DNA from: Caballeronia catudaia
GTDB taxonomy: Bacteria; Pseudomonadota; Gammaproteobacteria; Burkholderiales; Burkholderiaceae
Direction: 5' to 3'
DNA length: 64,000 bases
NCBI RefSeq assembly: GCF_001544755.2
Contig: NZ_FCOF02000008.1
Location: forward strand, 124,001-188,000
The notes under the pieces are model-generated. The model did not search any database. It was not told where the DNA came from and saw nothing but the letters and a program-made list of their open reading frames with translations. Made by a program: the position numbers and the translations under genes. Position 1 is the stretch's first letter; every line of letters begins with the position of its first letter. Positions 50,003 through 58,440 of the stretch are shown piece after piece.

Positions 50003-50905
50003 ATGCGCGATATCGACCTGAAAACGCTGCGCCTCTTCGTCACCGTGTGTGAGCACCAGAACATCGCGCGTGCAGCGCAGGAATCGCATATCGAGCCTTC
50101 CGCGATCAGCAAGCGCATCGCGCAACTCGAGACGTCGCTCGGCGTGCCGCTTCTGTCGCGCTCGCGGCGCGGCGTCGAGCCGACGCCCGCGGGCATCGCG
50201 CTGCTCGAACATGCGCGCAGCGTGCTCTTTACGATGGAGCGCATCGCCAACGATGTCGCCGCGTTCGGCGGCGGCCTCAAGGGGCGCGTGAGCATTTGCG
50301 CATCGGCATCGGCGATTGCGGAGGCGTTGCTCGACGATATCGCGTCGTTCATGCGCGAGCCCGCGAATCAGAACATCAAGGTCGATGTGGAAGAGCGCCT
50401 CTCGAACGATCTCGTGCGGCAGTTGCGCGAAGGCGTGGCGTCGGTCGGCGTGTGCTGGGACAGCGTCGATCTGCGCGGATTGCAGCATCGCGCGTACCGG
50501 CATGATCGGCTTGCGCTGGCGGTGCCTGGGGATCATCCGTTCGCGAAGCGGCGTTCCGTGGCGTTCGAGGAGTCGCTCGAATTCGAGCACGTCGGCCTGC
50601 CGCCCGCGACCGCCGTGCACACGATGCTCCAGCGCGCGGCGGCGCAGGCGGGCAAGACGATGTCGTATCGCGTGATCGTGTCGAGCTTCGACGCGGCGTT
50701 TCGCGTCGTCGCGGCAGGATTGGGCATCAGCGTCGTGCCGATGGAAGTGGCCGGAACGTATCGGCAGGCGCTCGGCATCGAAGCGGTGCCGCTCTCCGAT
50801 GCGTTCGCGAAGCGCCGCTTCGTCGTGTGCTTTCGGGACTTCGACGCGTTGCAGCCTGCTGCGCAACGTTTGGTCGAGCATCTGGAAGCGCGTGCTGCGC
50901 GCTAG
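50003..50905 (+). CDS. LysR-family transcriptional regulator
   Basis: 300-residue LysR protein. The helix-turn-helix is in NIARAAQESHIEPSAISKRIAQLE (about 20-45), and the effector domain starts near residue 92 (GRVSICASASA). It is divergent from the lyase/CoA-transferase/MFS operon across a 122-bp gap, the classic position for a LysR activator of that operon. Its stop overlaps the end of the convergent cupin gene by 4 bp. Confidence 0.91.
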   Translation: MRDIDLKTLRLFVTVCEHQNIARAAQESHIEPSAISKRIAQLETSLGVPLLSRSRRGVEPTPAGIALLEHARSVLFTMERIANDVAAFGGGLKGRVSICASASAIAEALLDDIASFMREPANQNIKVDVEERLSNDLVRQLREGVASVGVCWDSVDLRGLQHRAYRHDRLALAVPGDHPFAKRRSVAFEESLEFEHVGLPPATAVHTMLQRAAAQAGKTMSYRVIVSSFDAAFRVVAAGLGISVVPMEVAGTYRQALGIEAVPLSDAFAKRRFVVCFRDFDALQPAAQRLVEHLEARAAR

Positions 50906-51240
50906 TCAGGCGCGTCGCAGAACACGGTTTGCGTGTCTGTCTTTTCCACGGTCAGATTGACCGATCGCGCCCCGCCCGGCCGCGTGCAATGCCGCTTGCC
51001 CGCGGGCACCGTCAGCAATTCACCGGCGTGCAGTTCGACGGCGCCTTCGTCGAACTCGATGATCAACGTGCCTTCCACCGAGACGAAGGTTTCGTCGGAG
51101 TTCGGATGAACGTGCCATCGAAAAGGCGCGTCCATCACGCTGATATGCACGTCGTGATTGTTGACGGTGGAGATGACACGATTCATGTAGCCGTCGCGCG
51201 CGGCGTCGGCGATCGCCGCGTAGTCGATGATTTGGGTCAT
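50902..51240 (-). CDS. cupin-domain protein
   Basis: 112-residue single-domain cupin. Motif 1 is HVHPNSDETFVSVEG (metal ligands about H43, H45, E50) and motif 2 is GELLTVPAGKRHC (H84). Small cupins of this kind act as sugar isomerase-like, dioxygenase-like or sensor proteins; none can be chosen here. Convergent with the LysR gene and not clearly in an operon. Confidence 0.85.
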   Translation of the reverse strand: MTQIIDYAAIADAARDGYMNRVISTVNNHDVHISVMDAPFRWHVHPNSDETFVSVEGTLIIEFDEGAVELHAGELLTVPAGKRHCTRPGGARSVNLTVEKTDTQTVFCDAPD

Positions 51241-51302
51241 TCGTTCAGGCTAGCGCAGCGAGCGTGACGGTACAAACGAATATTTCTGACGCGTATGTGA
51301 AC

Positions 51303-52538
51303 TCAGTTCACCTTCGCCGCCGCCGCCAGCGCCTGGACCGCGCTCTTGCTGTCCTGCTGCGAATGCATGAACTTCGTGACGACGTCCGTCATCGCGCCCG
51401 CGACGGCTTCGGTCTGCGCCATGCCTTGCGCGAGCGACGGCACGATCGTGTTCGCCTTGATCGCCGATTGTTCGTCGGCGTAAGAGCGCTTCGCGCAGTC
51501 GTCGAACTTGTCCATCGGAATGCCGATGCGCGCCGGAATCGAGCCTTTGTACAGGCTGAACTGTTCCTGGAAGTCCGGCGACATCACCGCCTTCGCCAGC
51601 ACGAGCTGTCCGGGCGTCGCGGTCTTCGAACCGTTCTGGCTGAAGAACGCGAGCGAATCCGAGTTGAACATGTAGCTGCCCGCCGTGCCCGGACGCGGCG
51701 CGCAGATGTAGTCCTTGCCCGGCACCTTGCCCGCGCGCGCGAATTCGCCCTTCGCCCAGTCCGCCATGAACTGCATGCCGGCCTTGCCGTTAATGACCAT
51801 CATCGTCGCGAGATTCCAGTCGCGGCCGGTCGTGCCGTTGTCGTAGTACGAGCCGATCTTGCGCACGATGTCGAACACCTGAACCATCTTGTCCGATGTG
51901 AGCGTCTTCGGGTCCAGCTCGACGATCGCCTTGCGATAGAAATCCGCGCCCTGCGACAGCACCACGCCTTCCCACAGGTTCACGTCCTGCCACGGCTGCC
52001 CGCCATGAGCGACCGCCGTGTAGCCCGCGGCCTTCATCTTGTCGGCGAGCGCGAAGAACTCGGGCCACGTATTGGGCGCCGCGCCGCCGACCTTGTCGAG
52101 AATCTCCTTGTTGATCCAAAGCCAGTTCATGCGATGAATCTCGACCGGCACCGCGACGTAGTGCCCGTCGTACTTCAGGAACTTGCCGACCTGCGGCGGA
52201 ATGAGCTTGTCCCAGCCTTGCGTCGCCGAGTCGATATCGACGAGCACGCCCTGTTCGGCCCAGTCGTGTATCGACGGCCCTTTCAGCTGCGCGGCCGAAG
52301 GCGGATGCCCCGACACGACGTTCGTCTTCAGCACGGTCAGCGCGTTCGTGCCGCTGCCGCCCGCAACCGCGAAATCCTTCCACGTGACGCCCTGTTTCTC
52401 GACGTCCTGCTTGAGCACGCCGACCGCCTTCGATTCGCCGCCCGACGTCCACCAGTGCAGCACTTCGATCTGATCGGCCGCCTGCGCCGTGTTGAGCGCG
52501 CCCGCCACCGCCAACGCTATCCATACGTTCCGCTTCAT
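51303..52538 (-). CDS. sugar ABC transporter substrate-binding protein, orphan
   Basis: 411-residue periplasmic binding protein (cluster B sugar type, extracellular solute-binding family 1). A signal peptide of about 20 residues ends TAQA; the mature part begins DQIEVLHWWTSGGESKAV, characteristic of binding proteins for glucose-like sugars and oligosaccharides. GAGGAGACACATC precedes the ATG. It is the last gene of the CoA-transferase operon, 38 bp after the FAH gene. No permease or ATPase follows, so it must partner with unlinked subunits or serve another role. Confidence 0.9.
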   Translation of the reverse strand: MKRNVWIALAVAGALNTAQAADQIEVLHWWTSGGESKAVGVLKQDVEKQGVTWKDFAVAGGSGTNALTVLKTNVVSGHPPSAAQLKGPSIHDWAEQGVLVDIDSATQGWDKLIPPQVGKFLKYDGHYVAVPVEIHRMNWLWINKEILDKVGGAAPNTWPEFFALADKMKAAGYTAVAHGGQPWQDVNLWEGVVLSQGADFYRKAIVELDPKTLTSDKMVQVFDIVRKIGSYYDNGTTGRDWNLATMMVINGKAGMQFMADWAKGEFARAGKVPGKDYICAPRPGTAGSYMFNSDSLAFFSQNGSKTATPGQLVLAKAVMSPDFQEQFSLYKGSIPARIGIPMDKFDDCAKRSYADEQSAIKANTIVPSLAQGMAQTEAVAGAMTDVVTKFMHSQQDSKSAVQALAAAAKVN

Positions 52539-52576
52539 GATGTGTCTCCTCGCTTCTCTCTTCCGATTGCGATGGC

Positions 52577-53428
52577 TTATTGATCGTCCCAGCGCGCGAC
52601 GATTTGTTCCTGCACGCCGAGTCCGGCGACTGACAGCTTCATCACGTCGCCCGGCTTCAGGTATTGCTCGGGCTTCATGCCGAGGCCGACGCCCGGCGGC
52701 GTGCCCGTGGTGATGACATCGCCCGCTTCGAGCACGACGAACTGGCTGATGTACGAAACGAGCGTCTTGATCGGGAAGATCATGTCCGATGTCGACGAGT
52801 CCTGGATGCGCTTGCCGTTCAGTTCGAGCCACAGCGGAAGGTTCTGCACGTCGCCGAGTTCATCGGGCGTGACGAGCCACGGACCGAGCGGACCGAAGGT
52901 CGGCGCCATCTTGCCCTTCACCCATTGGCCGCCCTGTTCGAGCTGGAACGCGCGCTCGGAAACATCGTTGCAGACGCAATATCCGGCGACGTAATCGAGC
53001 GCGTGGTCTTCGCTCACGTAATGCGCCCGCTTGCCGATGACGAGCGCGATCTCCACTTCCCAATCCGCCTTGGTCGAATTGCGCGGCAGCAGCACGCGAT
53101 CGTTCGGCCCGCTGATGCACGACGGCGCCTTGTTGAAGAGAATCGGCTCCTTCGGAATGGGCGCGTTCGTTTCGATCGCGTGCTGCACGTAGTTCAGGCC
53201 GACCGCGATGAAGTTGCCCGGCCGCGCGATGCACGCGCCGATGCGGGGATTGCCTTCGACGATCGGCAGCGCGCCGATGTCGAGCCCTTCGAGACGCTTC
53301 ATGCCGCCCTTGGCGAAGAACGCGGCATCGAAGTCGTCGGTGACCGCGAAGGCATCGCGGATGCGGCCTTCGTTGTCGAGAATGCCGGGCATTTCCTGGC
53401 CCGCATTGCCGTAGCGCAGAAGTTTCAT
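52577..53428 (-). CDS. fumarylacetoacetate hydrolase-family protein
   Basis: 283-residue FAH-fold enzyme. The metal-binding core is in DWEVEIALVIG and YVAGYCVCNDVSER; TTGTPPGVGLGMKP is the C-terminal FAH signature. Family members include 2-oxo-hydratases, 2,4-dioxo-3-deoxy-sugar-acid hydrolases and ureidoglycolate lyase-like proteins, which cleave or hydrate beta-dicarbonyl compounds. The start overlaps the upstream gene by 4 bp. It is part of the operator-marked operon starting at 56519. Confidence 0.9.
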   Translation of the reverse strand: MKLLRYGNAGQEMPGILDNEGRIRDAFAVTDDFDAAFFAKGGMKRLEGLDIGALPIVEGNPRIGACIARPGNFIAVGLNYVQHAIETNAPIPKEPILFNKAPSCISGPNDRVLLPRNSTKADWEVEIALVIGKRAHYVSEDHALDYVAGYCVCNDVSERAFQLEQGGQWVKGKMAPTFGPLGPWLVTPDELGDVQNLPLWLELNGKRIQDSSTSDMIFPIKTLVSYISQFVVLEAGDVITTGTPPGVGLGMKPEQYLKPGDVMKLSVAGLGVQEQIVARWDDQ

Positions 53429-54093
53429 GAGGTGGTTTCCTTCAGGTTCGCGGAGAGTCGGCTGATCTCCAGCACATAGACGTTGCACGGTTCGGCCGTC
53501 GCGCCGTGGCTCGGCCAGTCGTAGGCATCGAGCGTCGAGCGGCATGCTTCGATACCGTCTCGCGTGGCGGCTTCGAACATCACGATGTGGCTCGGCACCG
53601 TGAACGCGCGCGCCTTTGCTTCGGCGGTTTGCGCGTTGCTTGCGGTGTCGTCGGCGATGAACGCATGTGCCGCGAGCACATCGCCGCGCACGAGCAATGA
53701 CTCGAAGCATGCGAGGCCGGGCACGCTTCCATCGACGCGCAGTTGCATCGTCAGCACGTAGCCGCCCGTGCTTTCGCCTTGCGTTTCGGCGATGCGGCAT
53801 ATCGAGCGCGCCGTGTTGCGGAAGTCCGCGACGGATGCGCGCGTGAGCGGCGTCGGGTTGTCGAGGCGTTCGAGATACGCGTCGCCGGTGAGCACGCGCA
53901 TATCGCGCGCTTCGTAGACCGTCAGCCACTCCGGCGATGCATCGTCGCCGCGATAGCGCCGGCCGCGCAGAAAGCCGTCGATGGAAAGGCGCTCGGGAAT
54001 GTGCTCCTTGTCGTGCCATGCGTAGAAACCGTCGCGTCCTTCGTCGACGACGTCGTTCCAGACCAGCACGACCGCGTTGCCCAGCAAAGACAT
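53425..54093 (-). CDS. uncharacterised dimeric alpha/beta-barrel (EthD-like) protein
   Basis: 222 residues. Two similar halves are visible: MSLLGNAVVLVWNDVVDEGRDGFYAWHDKEHIPERL and a later GGYVLTMQLRVDG region, which suggest two ferredoxin-like (dimeric alpha/beta barrel) units as in EthD-type or monooxygenase-like proteins. The HDKEHIPERL helix resembles EthD proteins. No catalytic site can be assigned. It overlaps the FAH gene by 4 bp and follows the AroE-like gene by 15 bp, so it probably takes part in the same pathway. Confidence 0.75.
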   Translation of the reverse strand: MSLLGNAVVLVWNDVVDEGRDGFYAWHDKEHIPERLSIDGFLRGRRYRGDDASPEWLTVYEARDMRVLTGDAYLERLDNPTPLTRASVADFRNTARSICRIAETQGESTGGYVLTMQLRVDGSVPGLACFESLLVRGDVLAAHAFIADDTASNAQTAEAKARAFTVPSHIVMFEAATRDGIEACRSTLDAYDWPSHGATAEPCNVYVLEISRLSANLKETTS

Positions 54094-54108
54094 GTTGTTT
54101 TTCTCGCG

Positions 54109-54915
54109 TCAGGCTGCGTTGAAGAATTCGAAGATCGCGTCGATCTGGCCGCTGTGCATGTCGATGCCCGTCACGACCGGACATCCGCATTCGATCGCCT
54201 TCGCGATGAGTGCGGTCGGTTCGCCGGGCGGCCGCAAGACCACATCGCCGACGATCTGCCCGCTTCCGAACGACGCGAACGGCGCGGGCATGCCATCGCC
54301 CGCTTTCATACCGACGACCGACGCATTCACGATGATGTCGGCGTCGTTCGCATCCGCATCGCCGGCGGCGATCGCGCAGCCTTCGCACGATGCCGACAGT
54401 TGCGCGGCAAGCGCGCTCGCCTTCGCGCGATCGATATCGCACAGCGTGATATGCGCGACGCCCGCATCGGCGAGCGATACCGCGATCGCCGCGCCCGCGC
54501 CGCCGCAGCCGAGCACGAGCGCGCGCTTGTCCTTCACCGTGTGTCCTTTCGCGAGCAGGCCGCGCACGAAGCCTTCGCCATCGAACATATCGGCGTGCCA
54601 GCGGCCTCGTTCGTCGCGACGCAACGCGTTCACCGCCCCGACGCGCCGTCCTTTCGATCGCACTTCATCGGCGACTTCGAGCGCATTCGTCTTGAATGGC
54701 GATGTGACGAGCAGGCCGTCGAGATTCTTCAGGCGCAGGAGCGTCGGCAGAACGGCATCGATCTCGCTCGCATCGATTTGCATCGGCACGAGCACCGCAT
54801 CTATGCCCGCTTCGGCGAACTTGCGCGTATAGACTTCGGGCGAGCGGACTTGCGCGATCGGATCGCCGATGATTCCGTAAAGGCGCGTGCGCCCCGTGAT
54901 CGACGTCGTGCTCAT
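54109..54915 (-). CDS. shikimate/quinate dehydrogenase-family oxidoreductase (AroE-like)
   Basis: 268-residue AroE-fold dehydrogenase. Catalytic K75 (VTSPFKTN) and D112 (FDGEGF) are present, with the dinucleotide motif GCGGAG at 136-141. In the substrate-binding loop, the two serines that bind the shikimate carboxylate in E. coli (SKSP) read VRSP here, so the first is lost. This hints at a substrate other than shikimate. It lies in a catabolic operon with a CoA-transferase and FAH protein, not with aromatic biosynthesis genes. The start overlaps the CoA-transferase stop by 4 bp. Confidence 0.88.
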   Translation of the reverse strand: MSTTSITGRTRLYGIIGDPIAQVRSPEVYTRKFAEAGIDAVLVPMQIDASEIDAVLPTLLRLKNLDGLLVTSPFKTNALEVADEVRSKGRRVGAVNALRRDERGRWHADMFDGEGFVRGLLAKGHTVKDKRALVLGCGGAGAAIAVSLADAGVAHITLCDIDRAKASALAAQLSASCEGCAIAAGDADANDADIIVNASVVGMKAGDGMPAPFASFGSGQIVGDVVLRPPGEPTALIAKAIECGCPVVTGIDMHSGQIDAIFEFFNAA

Positions 54916-56519
54916 GCGCGGCTCCCGTACCATTCGGCGATGCGGCGCGAACGGTGCTTCCGCTCGCGCGCCATCGTTTCTTCCCTGATGCCCATGACGC
55001 CCGGCGCGAAGATGCGCGCGTCCATCTCGTGCATATCGGTGGCGACGGCGGGACGGAAATCCATGAGTGCGAAAACATCGCGTTCGATATCGACGCCCGG
55101 TGCGACTTCGATCAATTCGAGTCCCTTGTCGCCGACGCGAAACACCGCGCGCTCCGTGACGAACAACGCCGTATTGCCGCGCTCATGCGCAAGCGGCGCG
55201 CTATAGCAGATCTGTTCGAGTGAACGCACGAACTTGCGATGCCTGCCTTCCTGCACGATGCGCGTCTTGCCGTTTTCCCACTGCACCTCGAGTCCGCCCG
55301 CCGTGAGCGTGCCGCTGAAGATCACGCGCTTCGCGTTCTGGCTGATATTGATGAAACCGCCCACGCCGACGATCTTGTCGCCGAAGCGGCTGATGTTCAC
55401 GTTGCCGTGCGCGTCGACTTCGGCGAACGAGAGAAACGCGAGATCGAGACCGCCGCCATCGTAGAAATCGAATTGCGACGGCTGCTCGATCATCGCGGCG
55501 AAATTCTGCGCGCCGCCGGAATCGCGGCCCGTGATCGGCGCGCCGCCGATCAAACCTTGCTCATTCGTGAGAATGACCGAATCGAGGAGGTCTTCTTCCG
55601 CCGCGACTGTCGAAAGCCCCGTCGAAATGCCCGCGCCGAGATTGCACACGGCATGCGGAAACAGTTCCATCGCCGCGCGCCGCACGATGACCTTGCGCGG
55701 ACCGAACGGCAGCGGACGAATCTCCGAAAGCGGCACGCGCAATTCACCCGCATAGCTCGGGTCGTAGTCGGTCGCGTAGGTCTGACGCTGCTCCGCCTCG
55801 ACGACCACGAAGTCCACGAGAATGCCCGGAATCTTCACCTGCTTCGGCGGCAGCGTGCCGCGCCGCGCCATGCGCTTCACCTGTACGACGGCGATGCCGC
55901 CCGCGCGCCGCGTCGCCTGCGCCATCGCGAGCATTTCGCCGAGCACGGCTTCCTGTTCCATCGTCACGTTGCCGTCTTCGTCGGCGGTAGTGCCGCGCAG
56001 GAACGCGATATCGACCGGGAACGGCTTGAAGCGCAGCCATTCTTCGCCGTCGATATGCATCAGCTCGACGAGCATCTCTTCCGTAGACGGACTCTGGCGC
56101 GCGCCCTGCTGACGCGGATCGACGAACGTGCCGAGACCCGTTTTCGTGATGAGGCCGGGACGGCCGCCCGCCATCTCGCGCATCAGTTGCGACAGCACGC
56201 CTTGCGGCAACGTGTAGGCCTCGATGCTGTCGTTCGCGGCCATCGTGACGAGGCCGGGCGAATCGACGAGCGCACTCGTGATCGCGCGCTTCAGCAATCC
56301 TTCGTGCGCGAGATGGCTCGCACCGAGCGCGGCGCGGTCGCCGATGCCGACCACGCTGATCGACGTGATGCCTTGCGGCTGCCGCTCAGCGATAAAACGC
56401 CGTTCCACCGCCGCGAGCAGCGCCTCGGGCACCGCATGTCCGCCGCCTGAACCGCTGATCACGACGGAATCGCCCGAGCGCACCAGTGCGGCCGCGTCGT
56501 CGCTGGAAATTCGTTCCAT
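54912..56519 (-). CDS. family I CoA-transferase (acetate/3-oxoacid type, YdiF-like)
   Basis: 535-residue fused alpha-beta CoA-transferase. The catalytic glutamate is E320 in LTNEQGLIGG, and GSGGGHAVPEALL near the N-terminus is the family glycine-rich loop. The enzyme moves CoA between acetyl-CoA or succinyl-CoA and a carboxylic acid through a glutamyl-CoA thioester. It is the first gene of a five-gene minus-strand operon. Its promoter carries an operator for the neighbouring LacI regulator. Length is the usual one for the YdiF/propionate CoA-transferase group. Confidence 0.91.
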   Translation of the reverse strand: MERISSDDAAALVRSGDSVVISGSGGGHAVPEALLAAVERRFIAERQPQGITSISVVGIGDRAALGASHLAHEGLLKRAITSALVDSPGLVTMAANDSIEAYTLPQGVLSQLMREMAGGRPGLITKTGLGTFVDPRQQGARQSPSTEEMLVELMHIDGEEWLRFKPFPVDIAFLRGTTADEDGNVTMEQEAVLGEMLAMAQATRRAGGIAVVQVKRMARRGTLPPKQVKIPGILVDFVVVEAEQRQTYATDYDPSYAGELRVPLSEIRPLPFGPRKVIVRRAAMELFPHAVCNLGAGISTGLSTVAAEEDLLDSVILTNEQGLIGGAPITGRDSGGAQNFAAMIEQPSQFDFYDGGGLDLAFLSFAEVDAHGNVNISRFGDKIVGVGGFINISQNAKRVIFSGTLTAGGLEVQWENGKTRIVQEGRHRKFVRSLEQICYSAPLAHERGNTALFVTERAVFRVGDKGLELIEVAPGVDIERDVFALMDFRPAVATDMHEMDARIFAPGVMGIREETMARERKHRSRRIAEWYGSRA

Positions 56520-56571
56520 TTGTCACTCTTCTCCGTATCTTTGCCCGGCCATCGACCTAGCCCACGGATCT

Positions 56572-56600
56572 AATGTAACCGGTCTCATAAGAGCTTTCAA
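56572..56600 (-). promoter_or_regulatory. promoter and LacI-type operator of the CoA-transferase operon
   Basis: On the minus strand TTGAAA (plus 56595-56600) and TACATT (56572-56577) are 17 bp apart. The operator ATGTAACCGGTCTCAT occupies 56573-56588, covering the -10 and half of the spacer. It differs by one base from the copy at 56696. A repressor bound here would block RNA polymerase. Confidence 0.75.
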
Positions 56601-56682
56601 GGACAATCTCACAGAATGGACTCGCGCTAGGGAATACCATTAATGGCACCATCGGTCTTGGTTTCAACCGGTATGTCCGTCA

Positions 56683-56711
56683 TTTACACGGCACTATGTA
56701 ACCGGTATCAT
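56683..56711 (+). promoter_or_regulatory. promoter and LacI-type operator of the maoC-like gene
   Basis: TTTACA (56683-56688) and TATCAT (56706-56711) are 17 bp apart. The operator ATGTAACCGGTATCAT lies at 56696-56711 over the spacer end and the -10. It is the exact reverse complement of the operator at 59399-59414. A weaker related core, CAACCGGTATG, is at about 56665-56675. Confidence 0.78.
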
Positions 56712-56790
56712 AAATTGCAATCGAAGCATCTCTTCGAGTTCCCGCGACGCATGCCACGCGCCGCGACTTCAACGCATCAGGAGACAGAGC

Positions 56791-57246
56791 ATGGCTATCA
56801 AGGGCGTCGAGATTGGCGACGAATATCGTTTCGCGAAGACCGTCGGCGAAGTCGACGTGACGTTGTTCGCCGGCCTCACGGGCGACTTCAGCGACACGCA
56901 CATCAACGAGCAATACATGCAGGAGAAGTCGGCGATCGGCCGGCGCATCGCGCACGGCGCGTTGCTGGTCGGCTATATGTCGACGGCATCGACGATCTCG
57001 ATCGCGCACATCATTCATCGCACGGATCTCGATGAATTCCCTGTTTCCGCGGGCTACGACCGCATTCGTTTCATCAAGCCGGTGCTGCTCGGCGATACGG
57101 TCACGGTGATCTATCGCGTCGCGGAAATCGACGAAGAAAAGCGCCGCAGCACCGCCGACATGGAAGTCATCAACCAGCATGGCGAAGTCGTCGCGGCCGG
57201 ACGTCATCTGATGAAATGGGCGAAGAAATTGTCGAACGTGGACTGA
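56791..57246 (+). CDS. MaoC-family (R)-specific enoyl-CoA hydratase-like protein
   Basis: 151-residue hotdog-fold protein. The hydratase motif LTGDFSDTHINEQYM places catalytic D32 and H37, followed by IAHGALLVG as in MaoC/PhaJ proteins. It would hydrate or dehydrate an acyl-CoA, fitting a substrate activated by the divergent CoA-transferase. AGGAGACAGAGC precedes the ATG. Its promoter has the best copy of the shared operator. The LacI regulator gene follows 87 bp downstream. Confidence 0.91.
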   Translation: MAIKGVEIGDEYRFAKTVGEVDVTLFAGLTGDFSDTHINEQYMQEKSAIGRRIAHGALLVGYMSTASTISIAHIIHRTDLDEFPVSAGYDRIRFIKPVLLGDTVTVIYRVAEIDEEKRRSTADMEVINQHGEVVAAGRHLMKWAKKLSNVD

Positions 57247-57297
57247 CGGCGGGCCTTCGCGCGGTGCTGCACGAATATTGCGGCGCAGGTGGATTGC

Positions 57298-57303
57298 TAT
57301 AAT
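57298..57303 (+). promoter_or_regulatory. -10-like element of the LacI-family gene
   Basis: TATAAT lies 31 bp before the regulator start codon. The best -35 (TTGCGG at 57278-57283) is only 14 bp upstream, so the match is partial. No copy of the local operator is present here, so autoregulation is not indicated. Confidence 0.35.
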
Positions 57304-57333
57304 CGGCGCACCCCGCGCGAACCCCGATCAGGC

Positions 57334-58440
57334 ATGGCCAAGAGCAAAAAGAGCACGACCGAAGACGCCGATGCCGCCAGCACCGCGAGCAGAAAGACGC
57401 GCTCGTCCGCCGTGACGCTGCGCGATGTCGCGCGATTCGCGGGCGTGTCGTCGGCCACGGTTTCGCGTGTGATGAACAATCCCGAAGTCGTGTCCGACGA
57501 ATTGCGCTCGCGCATCATGGTCGCGATCGAGCATCTCGGCTGGGTGCCGCACGCCGCCGCGCGCGCGCTCGCGACGCAGCGCACGGGCACCATCGGCGCG
57601 GTGTTCCCGACGCTCGCGAACGAGCACTTCGCCACCGCCATTCAGACCTTGCAGGAAGCGCTCGAACAAGCCGGCTATACGTTGCTCCTCGGCTGCTCGC
57701 AGTACGATCCGGAGCGCGAATATCGCCAGGTGCGCACGATGCTGGAACGCGGCGTCGATGCGGTCGTGCTCGTTGGCGAAGCGCATCATCCCGACCTCTA
57801 TACGCTGCTCGGACAGCGCCAGGTGCCGTTCGTGAACACGTTCGCGTATCGCGATGGCGTGGATACGCTGTGCGTCGGCGTCGACAATCATCAGGCGTTC
57901 TTCGATTTCACGACGTATCTGATCGGCCTCGGGCATCGTCGTTTCGCGATGCTCTCGCAGAACGCCGATTCGAACGATCGCGCCCGCGCGCGTCGCGAAG
58001 GCGTGCGCGATGCGCTCGCCGAGCATGGGCTCGGCATTTCGGCGGCGCATATGGTCGAAGGCTTCTGGGGCGCGCACGAAGGCAGGGAGCTTTTCTCGAA
58101 GGTGATGGATACGCCGCAGCCGCCGACGGTCGTGATCTGCGGCAACGGTTCCTTCGCGATGGGCGCGATGCTCGAAGCGATGCAAAAGGGCTACGACATT
58201 CCGAACGAACTGAGCCTCGTCGGTTTCGACGATTTCGAACTGATGTCCGAGTTGCCGATTCCGATCACCACCGTGCGCGTGCCGAGCGCGGAAATCGGCG
58301 CGATGGCCGCGAAGATGATTCTCGCCGAGCTTGCCGAGAAAGGCAGCGCGGTGAGCGTGAAGTGCGAGGCGGAAATCATCGTGCGGGCTTCGTCGGGGCC
58401 GCCGCCGAAAGCATCCAAAGCCCGCAAGACGCGCGGCTAA
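57334..58440 (+). CDS. LacI/GalR-family transcriptional regulator
   Basis: 368-residue repressor. A charged 25-residue N-terminal tail precedes the LacI helix-turn-helix VTLRDVARFAGVSSATVSRVMNN (about 28-50). A hinge and a periplasmic-binding-protein-like effector domain follow. Its binding motif is probably the ATGTAACCGGTATCAT element found in the surrounding promoters, which has the central CG-step palindrome typical of gluconate-type LacI regulators. The tail is longer than usual. The next gene converges on it with overlapping stops. Confidence 0.92.
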   Translation: MAKSKKSTTEDADAASTASRKTRSSAVTLRDVARFAGVSSATVSRVMNNPEVVSDELRSRIMVAIEHLGWVPHAAARALATQRTGTIGAVFPTLANEHFATAIQTLQEALEQAGYTLLLGCSQYDPEREYRQVRTMLERGVDAVVLVGEAHHPDLYTLLGQRQVPFVNTFAYRDGVDTLCVGVDNHQAFFDFTTYLIGLGHRRFAMLSQNADSNDRARARREGVRDALAEHGLGISAAHMVEGFWGAHEGRELFSKVMDTPQPPTVVICGNGSFAMGAMLEAMQKGYDIPNELSLVGFDDFELMSELPIPITTVRVPSAEIGAMAAKMILAELAEKGSAVSVKCEAEIIVRASSGPPPKASKARKTRG

